A stretch of DNA of 64,000 nucleotides from positions 1 through 64,000 of the forward strand of contig JALONQ010000002.1 of assembly GCA_025454835.1 (NCBI GenBank). Direction: 5' to 3'. The notes below the pieces were generated by a model that was not told where the DNA came from, did no database searches, and saw only the letters and a program-made list of their open reading frames with translations. Positions 45,470 to 52,962 of this stretch are shown in pieces. This DNA comes from Bacteroidota bacterium. Its GTDB lineage: Bacteria > Bacteroidota > Ignavibacteria > UBA10030. Position 1 is the stretch's first letter, and each line of letters opens with the position of its first letter. A program made the translations under genes and the position numbers.

Positions 45470-47274
45470 TGCAGGACGAAGAGACCCTCGGGAAGGCCTA
45501 CGACGCGCGCCTGATGCGGCGCCTTCTCCGCTATCTGCGACCCTACCGGTGGCACGTGGCGGCCGGCGTTCTGACGAGTATCGTCATCAGCGGGCTGGAA
45601 GCCGTCAGGCCGGTCTTCACGAAGATGGCGGTGGACGTCGACATCGCCAACGGCGACAAGCATGGCCTCCTGATGACGATCCTGCTGTTTGCCGGCGTTC
45701 TGTTCGTCCGCGGACTTGTGCAGTACGCCAACGCGTACCTGACGCAGTGGATCGGCCAGCGGACGATCTACGACCTCCGGATGGAGATCTTCCGGCATCT
45801 CCAGTCGCGGTCTATGCGGTTCTACGACAAGAATCCCCTCGGACGGTTGATCACGCGGGTCACGAACGACGTAGAGGTGCTGAACGAGATGTTCTCGTCG
45901 GGAATCGTGATGGTGTTCTCTGACGTCTTTACGATCATCGGGATTTTCTACTTCATGTTCTCGATGGACGTGACCCTGTCGCTCGTGACGCTGAGCGTTC
46001 TTCCGTTCCTGGTCTGGGGGACGTTTCTGTTCCGAAGAAAGGCGCGCGAAGCCTATCGCGACGTTCGGCTCCAGGTGGCCCGCATCAACACCTTCATGCA
46101 GGAGCATATCACGGGCATGCCGGTGGACCAGCTCTTTGCCAGGGAGGACCGTTCGGCGCAGCAATTCGCCGGCATCAATGCGGCCCACCGCGACGCAAAC
46201 ATCCGGTCGATCTTCTACTACGCGCTCTTCTATCCGGGCGTCGACCTGATCGGCGCCGTCTCGGTCGGCCTGATCATCTGGTATGCCGGGTTCAACGCGC
46301 TCGACGGTACCATCACCATCGGCACGGTGATGGCCTTCGTACAGTTCAACGAGATGTTCTGGCGGCCCATCCGCGACCTCTCGGAGAAGTACAACATCTT
46401 GCAGACGGCGATGGCGTCGTCCGAGCGGATCTTCCATCTCCTCGACGACGAGACCGCCGTTCATCGGCCCGATCGGCCACGATCGATGGAACTGGTCCGC
46501 GGCCGCGTGGAGTTCCGGAATGTCTGGTTCACCTATCAGCCCCTGCCGACCGACGGCTCCGAACCGGAATGGATCCTGAAGGATGTGTCATTCGTCATCG
46601 AGCCGGGACAGACGGTGGCCCTTGTGGGCCATACGGGAGCGGGCAAGACCTCCATCATCAGTCTTCTATCGCGGTTCTACGATCTGCAGAAGGGATCGAT
46701 CCTCGTCGACGACGTCGATCTCCGTGAGTTCGACCCGCGCGACGTGCGGCGCCATATCGCGGTCGTCCTCCAGGACGTCTTCCTATTCTCCGGCACGATC
46801 CGCGAGAACATCGACCTCGGCAACGAACAGATCTCCATCGAGCGGGTCAAGGCCGCCGCTCGCGTTGTCGGCGCACATCACTTCATCGAACGACTGCCGG
46901 GAGCGTACGATGGGCTCGTGAAGGAACGCGGCGCCACCTTGTCGGTCGGTCAGAAGCAGCTGCTCTCCTTTGCGAGAGCGCTCGCCTACCAGCCCAAGAT
47001 CCTCATCCTCGACGAGGCGACCTCCAGCATCGACACCGAGTCGGAGCGCCTGATCCAGGCCGCCATTCGCAAGCTCTTGCTGCACCGCACTTCGATCGTC
47101 ATCGCGCACCGGCTGTCCACCATCCGAACGGCCGATCGGATCCTGGTCCTGCATAAGGGCGAGGTCCGCGAGACTGGCTCACACGCAGAACTGCTGGCCT
47201 TGAACGGTATCTACCGGCGACTCTACGAGTTGCAGTATCGGCAGCAGGAACCCGGCGTGGCGGCCGCCCCGTAG
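45469..47274 (+). CDS. heterodimeric ABC exporter subunit, catalytic half
   Basis: A 601-residue ABC exporter half: six membrane helices (~20-330), Walker A GHTGAGKTSII, Q-loop IAVVLQDVFLF, signature LSVGQKQL (the usual Gly is Val), Walker B LILDEATSSIDTE with Glu intact and switch IAHRLSTI. The consensus site would form from this Walker A/B and the LSGGQ of the preceding subunit. The degenerate site pairs the other Walker B with this LSVGQ. It overlaps the preceding gene by one base. 86 bases follow before fbp. Confidence 0.93.
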   Translation: MQDEETLGKAYDARLMRRLLRYLRPYRWHVAAGVLTSIVISGLEAVRPVFTKMAVDVDIANGDKHGLLMTILLFAGVLFVRGLVQYANAYLTQWIGQRTIYDLRMEIFRHLQSRSMRFYDKNPLGRLITRVTNDVEVLNEMFSSGIVMVFSDVFTIIGIFYFMFSMDVTLSLVTLSVLPFLVWGTFLFRRKAREAYRDVRLQVARINTFMQEHITGMPVDQLFAREDRSAQQFAGINAAHRDANIRSIFYYALFYPGVDLIGAVSVGLIIWYAGFNALDGTITIGTVMAFVQFNEMFWRPIRDLSEKYNILQTAMASSERIFHLLDDETAVHRPDRPRSMELVRGRVEFRNVWFTYQPLPTDGSEPEWILKDVSFVIEPGQTVALVGHTGAGKTSIISLLSRFYDLQKGSILVDDVDLREFDPRDVRRHIAVVLQDVFLFSGTIRENIDLGNEQISIERVKAAARVVGAHHFIERLPGAYDGLVKERGATLSVGQKQLLSFARALAYQPKILILDEATSSIDTESERLIQAAIRKLLLHRTSIVIAHRLSTIRTADRILVLHKGEVRETGSHAELLALNGIYRRLYELQYRQQEPGVAAAP

Positions 47275-47360
47275 CGGGGCGTGCCGAGCGCTTCCTTGCC
47301 CTTCCGGACATCGCGGCGTATCATTCCTTCGACCCCTTTCATCCCCCACCTGGGTGACGC

Positions 47361-48380
47361 ATGAAGCATCATGGCAAGGTCATTACGATCGAGCGGCACA
47401 TCATCGAGGAAGAGCGCAAACATCCGGGGGCATCGGGTGATTTCTCCGGCATTCTGCGCGACCTGACCCTGGCCTTTAAGGTCATCCACCGCGAGGTCAG
47501 CAAGGCCGGCCTCGTCAACATCCTCGGCATGGCGGGCCGTCAGAATGTCCACGGCGAAGAAGTGAAGAAAATGGACGTCTTCGCCGACGAGAAGATCTAC
47601 CAGGCCATGGACCACGGCGGCCACCTCTGCGTCATGGCGTCAGAAGAGAACGAAGACGTGCTGCAGATCCCCGACCAGTACCCCAAAGGCAAATACGTCC
47701 TGCTCTACGACCCGCTCGACGGCTCGTCGAACATTGACGCCAACGTCAGCATCGGCACCATCTTCTCCGTCTACCGGCGCGTGACCCCCTCGGGCCATGG
47801 AACGATGCAGGACTGCCTGCAGCCTGGCTACAAACAGGTGGCGGCCGGCTACGTCGTCTACGGCTCGTCGACGATGCTCGTCTACTCCACGGGCGACGGC
47901 GTCCACGGCTTCACGCTCGACCCCAGCATCGGCGAGTTCCTGCTCTCGCACGAGGATATCCGCATCCCGAAGCGAGGCAAGATCTACAGCGTCAACGAGG
48001 GCAACTATCGCTGGTGGTATGACGGCATGAAGAAGTACGTGAAATACCTCCAGCAGGAGGACAAGGCCACCAACCGCCCCTTCTCTGGAAGGTACATCGG
48101 CTCCATGATCGCGGATCTCCATCGCACGCTGCTCTACGGCGGCATCTTCATGTACCCCGGCGATGAGCGCCATCCGAATGGAAAGCTCCGCCTGATGTAC
48201 GAGGCGAATCCGACGGCCTTCATCGTCGAACAGGCCGGGGGCCGCGCCACCAACGGCAAGGACCGCATCCTCGACGTCGTGCCGACGTCACTCCACGCCC
48301 GCACGCCGCTGTTCATCGGCAGCGACGAAGACGTGGCCGAGTGCGAGGAGTTCCTGCAGGGCAAGCGGCAACTGACCTGA
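47361..48380 (+). CDS. fbp: class I fructose-1,6-bisphosphatase
   Basis: A 339-residue gluconeogenic phosphatase. The metal and substrate motifs are clear: ASEENEDVL (metal site), [22 protein letters not shown] (the DPLDGSSN signature), [19 protein letters not shown], and the C-terminal [18 protein letters not shown]. It dephosphorylates fructose-1,6-bisphosphate. Pyruvate kinase is encoded 2.4 kb away on the other strand. Its stop shares one base with the start of the exonuclease gene (TGATG). No predicted allosteric oddity is seen. Confidence 0.96.
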   Translation: MKHHGKVITIERHIIEEERKHPGASGDFSGILRDLTLAFKVIHREVSKAGLVNILGMAGRQNVHGEEVKKMDVFADEKIYQAMDHGGHLCVMASEENEDVLQIPDQYPKGKYVLLYDPLDGSSNIDANVSIGTIFSVYRRVTPSGHGTMQDCLQPGYKQVAAGYVVYGSSTMLVYSTGDGVHGFTLDPSIGEFLLSHEDIRIPKRGKIYSVNEGNYRWWYDGMKKYVKYLQQEDKATNRPFSGRYIGSMIADLHRTLLYGGIFMYPGDERHPNGKLRLMYEANPTAFIVEQAGGRATNGKDRILDVVPTSLHARTPLFIGSDEDVAECEEFLQGKRQLT

Positions 48381-48988
48381 TGGTCGACCTCCCTCTCGAA
48401 CAAGCGGCGTTCGTGGTGGTCGACGTCGAGACCACGGGCATGGACCCCGCGCACGACCGGGTCACGGAGATCGCGATGCTCCGGGTCCGGGGGAGCGTGC
48501 TCGAGGACGAATTCTCGACGCTCGTGAACCCGCTCGTATCGATCCCGGCGAACATCACGCGCATCACCGGCATCGACAACGTGATGGTCCGGGACGCTCC
48601 CACCGCCCGCGAGATCGCGCCGTACATGCGGGAGTTCCTCGGGGACGACGTATTCACGGCCCACAATGCGGCCTTCGACTGGGGATTCGTCAGCCATACC
48701 TTGCGGCGCGAAACCGGGCTCGTGATCGCGAACGCGCAACTCTGCACCGTCAAACTCAGCCGCCGTATCCTGCCCCATCTCCCAAGTAAATCGCTCGGGG
48801 TCGTCGCGCAGCACCTCGAGATACGCATCCCGGAACGACACCGGGCTTCGGGTGACGCCTACGCGACGGCTCTCGTCCTCATCAAGTTCCTTTCCTACCT
48901 TCGTCGTCATGCTGGCCTCGAAACGGTCGGCGACCTTCTGCGCTACCAGGTTCGGTCCGCCCACGCCGTTCGTCCCTCGTCGAAGTAG
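48380..48988 (+). CDS. DnaQ-like 3'-5' exonuclease (DEDDh)
   Basis: A 202-residue exonuclease of the DnaQ/epsilon family. ExoI reads FVVVDVETTGMDPAHDRVTEI with the D-x-E pair near residue 15. ExoII is TAHNAAFDWGFV with Asp near 97. ExoIII is RHRASGDAYATALVL with His and Asp near 155-160. All four acidic residues and the His are present. It is a stand-alone proofreading-type domain without a polymerase fusion and could be a polymerase III epsilon-like subunit or a repair nuclease. It is coupled to fbp by a one-base overlap and is the last gene before the promoter at 49050. Confidence 0.9.
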   Translation: MVDLPLEQAAFVVVDVETTGMDPAHDRVTEIAMLRVRGSVLEDEFSTLVNPLVSIPANITRITGIDNVMVRDAPTAREIAPYMREFLGDDVFTAHNAAFDWGFVSHTLRRETGLVIANAQLCTVKLSRRILPHLPSKSLGVVAQHLEIRIPERHRASGDAYATALVLIKFLSYLRRHAGLETVGDLLRYQVRSAHAVRPSSK

Positions 48989-49049
48989 CCAACGCTGTCA
49001 GGGAGGGCCTCGACTCGTGACATGGCCCATAGATCCCGCATTCTCATTC

Positions 49050-49078
49050 TTGCAAATCGGTCGCCCCGTGTCTATATT
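49050..49078 (+). promoter_or_regulatory. sigma-70-like promoter for heme-barrel gene
   Basis: TTGCAA (49050-49055) and TATATT (49073-49078) are spaced by 17 bp. The start would be near 49085, with the ATG at 49109. Confidence 0.65.
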
Positions 49079-49108
49079 GACTCGACGTCCATCCTCCATC
49101 CCATCGTC

Positions 49109-50254
49109 ATGGCTCGCACTCTCATCCTCCTCGCCATCTCTGCGTTGATCTTGCAGCCAACGTCCGCTCTGCCAAAGTTCGCCAGCCGCACGGGCGCCAG
49201 CTGCCAGTCATGCCATGTCAATCCCGCCGGCAAGGGCATGCGAAATGAGTTCGGCAGGATGTACGGCATGGACGATATCGCCCTGCCGATCTGGAAGGAT
49301 GGGTCCGATCTCGACGAGTTCTCGGTTGCGCTTTCGCCCAACATCGATATCGGCATGGACGTGCGAGCGCTCCTCTTCTACGACCAGCGCACCCGTTCGT
49401 CGAGCGCCTTGATGATGCAGGGCGATCTCTACCTCGACCTCCGCCTCAATAAAAAGGTCCGTTTCTACCTCGACAAGGGACTCTACAACGGCTTCGAGGC
49501 CTTTGCGCTTGCAAGAGTGCTCCCCTCGGATGGCTACGTGAAGGTCGGCAAGTTCACGCCAGCGTACGGAACAAGGACAGATGACCACAATGCCTTCATC
49601 CGCGGCGGGCCGTTCGGCGGAGGGGCCTTCATCGGTCCATACGCGTCGCTGAGCTCAACTGGCTACGCCTCCGGATTGCTGTTTGGAGAGCGATCCGAAG
49701 ATACAGGACTCGAACTCGGAGTAGCCCCAGCCGGCTTCACGCTGACGGCGGGCGTGTTCAACGGCGCACCCGGTCCCGGCCTGAATGGCGTCACCGGGAC
49801 GAGGCAGAAGGCGATCGCCCTCCGTGGCGATGCTCGATTCAAGCTGTCGACGGCGAACGTGATGGTTGGAGGGTCGATCTATCGTGGACCGGTGGGGGGA
49901 TCGACACATCTGTATCGCGGGGTCTTCGGCGCCGTGACTGTCGCCGATCGGTACACGTGGAACACCGAGGTCGACCATGTTCTGATCGAACATCCTGGGA
50001 CCGATCGCGCGGGCCTGATCTTCTGGAACGAGCTGAACATCCTGCTCACACCGGGCATCGACATGAAACTCGGCTACGAGTTCTACGACCCTGATACAGA
50101 CCTGAAGAACGGCGGGTTTTCGCGCGCCGTGGTTGGAGCCGAGCTCTTCCTTCTGAGCGGCGTCGAGCTCCGGCCGCTGTACCGCATCAACCTCGAAGAC
50201 CCGACCGAGCTCCAGAACAATGAGTTTCAGGTCATGATCCATCTGTATCTCTGA
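49109..50254 (+). CDS. outer-membrane beta-barrel with N-terminal c-type heme motif
   Basis: A 381-residue exported protein with signal peptide MARTLILLAISALILQ...ALP. Directly after it comes a heme-attachment motif, SCQSCHVNPAGKG (CxxCH near residue 32). The remainder alternates amphipathic strands (LYLDLRLNKKVRFYLDKGLY, GYVKVGKFTPAYGT, MKLGYEFYDPDTDL) and ends in IHLYL, typical of a porin-like barrel. A heme at the plug end of a barrel would suit electron transfer across the outer membrane or a redox-linked porin (inference). The small cytochrome gene follows directly. It has its own promoter. Confidence 0.8.
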   Translation: MARTLILLAISALILQPTSALPKFASRTGASCQSCHVNPAGKGMRNEFGRMYGMDDIALPIWKDGSDLDEFSVALSPNIDIGMDVRALLFYDQRTRSSSALMMQGDLYLDLRLNKKVRFYLDKGLYNGFEAFALARVLPSDGYVKVGKFTPAYGTRTDDHNAFIRGGPFGGGAFIGPYASLSSTGYASGLLFGERSEDTGLELGVAPAGFTLTAGVFNGAPGPGLNGVTGTRQKAIALRGDARFKLSTANVMVGGSIYRGPVGGSTHLYRGVFGAVTVADRYTWNTEVDHVLIEHPGTDRAGLIFWNELNILLTPGIDMKLGYEFYDPDTDLKNGGFSRAVVGAELFLLSGVELRPLYRINLEDPTELQNNEFQVMIHLYL

Positions 50255-50292
50255 TGGATCTCTCACAACACATGGACAGGAGCGATCGACCA

Positions 50293-50652
50293 ATGACTGG
50301 GATCTTCGCACGACTCTTGCTCATCCTTGCACTTCCAGCAGCCTTGACCGCGCAGGACCGGCTGGCATACGCCAAGGATGTTGCGCCGATCATCAAGAAA
50401 TACTGCCTTCCGTGTCATCTCGCGGAGAATGAGAACCCGAGCCAACTGTCGATGGATTCCTACGAGGTCCTGATGAAGGGTGGCGAGCACGGCGACATCG
50501 TCATCCCGGGCAAGCCGGAGAAGAGCAACCTCTACATCAAACTCCTCCCCGATCCGCCCTTCGGGAAACAGATGGCGCGTAATCGCAAACGTTTGAGCGA
50601 GGCGGAGCTCAAGCTGATCTACGACTGGATACAACAGGGGGCAAAGAAATAG
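50293..50652 (+). CDS. small periplasmic c-type cytochrome
   Basis: A 119-residue exported monoheme cytochrome. It has signal peptide MTGIFARLLLILALPAALTAQ and a mature domain with heme motif CLPCH in DVAPIIKKYCLPCHLAEN, followed by LSMDSYEVLMKGGEHGDIVIPGKPEKS and the closing LSEAELKLIYDWIQQGA. This is the layout of planctomycete-type cytochrome C domains. AGGAG lies 10 bases before the ATG at 50293. An earlier ATG at 50254 would overlap the barrel gene's stop and spoil the signal peptide. It is a likely electron partner of the heme barrel upstream. Confidence 0.85.
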   Translation: MTGIFARLLLILALPAALTAQDRLAYAKDVAPIIKKYCLPCHLAENENPSQLSMDSYEVLMKGGEHGDIVIPGKPEKSNLYIKLLPDPPFGKQMARNRKRLSEAELKLIYDWIQQGAKK

Positions 50653-50679
50653 CGGCCGGCATCTCCCTTCAGAAACGCG

Positions 50680-50715
50680 ACAGGCGGACCTCCTCAGGCC
50701 CGCCTGTTGTTTCAT
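50680..50715. terminator. terminator between convergent cytochrome and pyruvate kinase genes
   Basis: A perfect 8-bp stem ACAGGCGG/CCGCCTGT (50680-50687 with 50700-50707) is followed by TGTTTC on the plus strand. It lies 28 bases past the cytochrome stop. Confidence 0.7.
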
Positions 50716-50779
50716 CAGGCATATACCTCGCTGCCGTCAGGTTTCACCTCGAACGCCTCTCCTCTGCTCTTCTGATTCT

Positions 50780-52219
50780 TCAATCCACCAGTTCCACTTT
50801 CAGCGTATTCGTCGCACCCCGCGTCCAGAAAGGCAAGCCGGCCGTGAAGACCACCTGGTCGCCCTTTCCGATATAGCCAAGACGCTTGAGCTCCTCGCGG
50901 ACCATGTGGAACGCTTCGTCTGAATCCTTGACAAGGTCCGATATGACCATTCCCCGGACTCCCCAGACGAGGTTCAGTTGCCGCAGGACCGACTCTTGGT
51001 CCGTAACCGCCACGACGCGCGAATTCGGACGGTACTTGCAGACGGAGAGGACCGTGCCGCCGGTATGCGTCATGGCGACGATGGCCCGAGCCCCGATCTC
51101 ATCGGCCAAAACGCACGCCGCCCGCGCGATCGCATCCGATCGCTGGTGCCCAACCGTGACCGCATCCCAGGCCGGCGAGCGGCCCCGAATCGCCTCCGAT
51201 TCCGAACGCCGAATGATCTGGTCCATAACCTTCACCGCTTCCACTGGGAAGCGGCCGACGGAGGTTTCACCGCTCAGCATGACGGCATCGGCGCCATCGA
51301 TGACGGCGTTCGCGACATCGTTGGCTTCGGCACGCGTCGGGCGGGGCTGCTCGATCATCGACTCAAGCATCTGGGTCGCGATGATGACGGGCACGCCGGC
51401 CATGTTGCAGCGACGTACGATCCGCTTCTGAATAATGGGAACCTCCTCTGGCGGCAATTCAACGCCCAGGTCTCCACGGGCGACCATCACGGCGTCGACC
51501 ACCCCCAAGATCTCGTCAAAGTGCTCGACCGCTTCCTGGCGCTCGATCTTTGCGATGACCGGCACTCGGCGACTGGTCGCCGCTTCGATCGTCCGTCGCA
51601 GTTCCCGCACGTCCTCGGCCGTCCGCACGAAGGAAAGTGCGACATAGTCCACGCCATGTTCCAGCCCAAACAGCAGGTCCGTCCGGTCCTTCTCCGTGAG
51701 CGAAGGGGCGCTGACCCGTACGCCGGGCAAGTTCATCCCCTTCTTGTCCTTCAGCATCCCCCCATGCTCGACGATGCACCGGACCTCGTTCCCTTCGATC
51801 TCTTGGACGACGCACTTCATCCGACCATCGTCGACGAGGATCGTGTCCCCGGGCCGGACATCGCGCGGGAGCGCTTCGTACGTCGTCGACACCCTCTCGG
51901 ACGTACCCTGGACCGCCTCAGTGGTGAAGGTGAACTTCTGGCCGTCCGCCAGCTCGACCGCACCTCCGGCCACCGTTCCGGTGCGGATCTTCGGACCGCT
52001 CAGGTCTTGCAGGATCGCGATCGGCTCGCCCTGGGCCGCAGCCGCCGTTCGGATCCGTTCGATCCATCCGCGGTGCTCCTCCCGTGATCCGTGGGAGAAG
52101 TTGAGGCGCGCGACGTCCATACCCGCCGAGATCAAGGACTGAAGCCGTTCTGGCGACTGCGAAGCCGGCCCGATGGTACAGATGACCTTGGTATTACCGA
52201 TGGATTCGAATCCGCTCAT
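50780..52219 (-). CDS. pyk: pyruvate kinase
   Basis: A 479-residue glycolytic enzyme making pyruvate and ATP from PEP. The barrel holds TKVICTIGPAS, ARLNFSHGSREEH, and the active site PVIAKIERQEAVEHFDEIL with Lys/Glu, plus MVARGDLGVELPPEEVP and TQMLESMIEQPRPTRAEANDVANAVIDGADAVMLSGET as the classic signature. The C-terminal allosteric domain (~350-475) is complete. Its start overlaps the sirtuin stop by ATGA. It is the last gene of the acylase-sirtuin-kinase run. Confidence 0.97.
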   Translation of the reverse strand: MSGFESIGNTKVICTIGPASQSPERLQSLISAGMDVARLNFSHGSREEHRGWIERIRTAAAAQGEPIAILQDLSGPKIRTGTVAGGAVELADGQKFTFTTEAVQGTSERVSTTYEALPRDVRPGDTILVDDGRMKCVVQEIEGNEVRCIVEHGGMLKDKKGMNLPGVRVSAPSLTEKDRTDLLFGLEHGVDYVALSFVRTAEDVRELRRTIEAATSRRVPVIAKIERQEAVEHFDEILGVVDAVMVARGDLGVELPPEEVPIIQKRIVRRCNMAGVPVIIATQMLESMIEQPRPTRAEANDVANAVIDGADAVMLSGETSVGRFPVEAVKVMDQIIRRSESEAIRGRSPAWDAVTVGHQRSDAIARAACVLADEIGARAIVAMTHTGGTVLSVCKYRPNSRVVAVTDQESVLRQLNLVWGVRGMVISDLVKDSDEAFHMVREELKRLGYIGKGDQVVFTAGLPFWTRGATNTLKVELVD

Positions 52220-52962
52220 GGTGAGTTCCTTCCTGATGCGATCGCTGTCACAACTTCGGTGAGGCCGTCCGACGCCGACGCCCGAAGGGCCCCGTCGGCG
52301 TAGCGGCTCAGGTCGGTCGATTCCGGATTGATCTCCAGAAAATATGCCCCTGCGTTCTTCGCGGTGAGCGGCAATGAGGCGGCCGGGTACACCACGCCGG
52401 ATGTTCCGACCGCGATGAAGAGATCACATCGGCGCGCCGCCCGGTCACCCTCGCCGAACGCCTCCATCGGCAGCGGCTCCCCAAACCATACGACGCTGGG
52501 CCTGACGAGACCGCCGCAGTAGTCACACTTCGGAGGGCCTTCAGACTGCAACAGGTCGACCTGAGCCGGGCGGCGACAGTGCTGGCAGTGGTTCCGGCGG
52601 ATATTCCCGTGGATCTCCAGCACCTTCGTCGAGCCGGCAACCTGATGAAGTCCGTCGACATTCTGTGTCACGAGGACGAAATCCTCGACCAATCGCTCCA
52701 TCTGAACGAGGGCGCGATGCCCCGCATTCGGCTGTGCGTCCGACAGCAGCTTGCGCCGGTAAGCGTACCATTCCCAGACGAGGGACGGGTTCGATAGGAA
52801 GGCGTCGACATTGGCCAGTTCCTCAGGTCGGAACTGCTTCCATAACCCTTGTTCGCCCCGGAAGGTCGGCACACCGCTTTCAGCCGAGATGCCGGCCCCC
52901 GTAAGCACCACAACGCGCCGGATGCGGGACACCGTCGCGCGAAGCGCGTCGGGCACGGTCAT
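52216..52962 (-). CDS. cobB: SIR2-family NAD-dependent deacylase (class III)
   Basis: A 248-residue sirtuin that removes acyl groups from lysine using NAD+. It has the NAD loop VLTGAGISAESGVPTFRG, TQNVDGLH, the catalytic His in LEIHGNIRR, the Zn pairs CQHC and CDYC, and VRPSVVWFGEPLP. WEWYAYRRKLLSD near residue 65 carries the Tyr66 and Arg69 pair that marks SIRT5/CobB-like desuccinylases and demalonylases. It overlaps the acylase gene upstream and pyruvate kinase downstream by ATGA, so all three are translated together. That proximity makes metabolic-enzyme deacylation an attractive role. Confidence 0.93.
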   Translation of the reverse strand: MTVPDALRATVSRIRRVVVLTGAGISAESGVPTFRGEQGLWKQFRPEELANVDAFLSNPSLVWEWYAYRRKLLSDAQPNAGHRALVQMERLVEDFVLVTQNVDGLHQVAGSTKVLEIHGNIRRNHCQHCRRPAQVDLLQSEGPPKCDYCGGLVRPSVVWFGEPLPMEAFGEGDRAARRCDLFIAVGTSGVVYPAASLPLTAKNAGAYFLEINPESTDLSRYADGALRASASDGLTEVVTAIASGRNSP

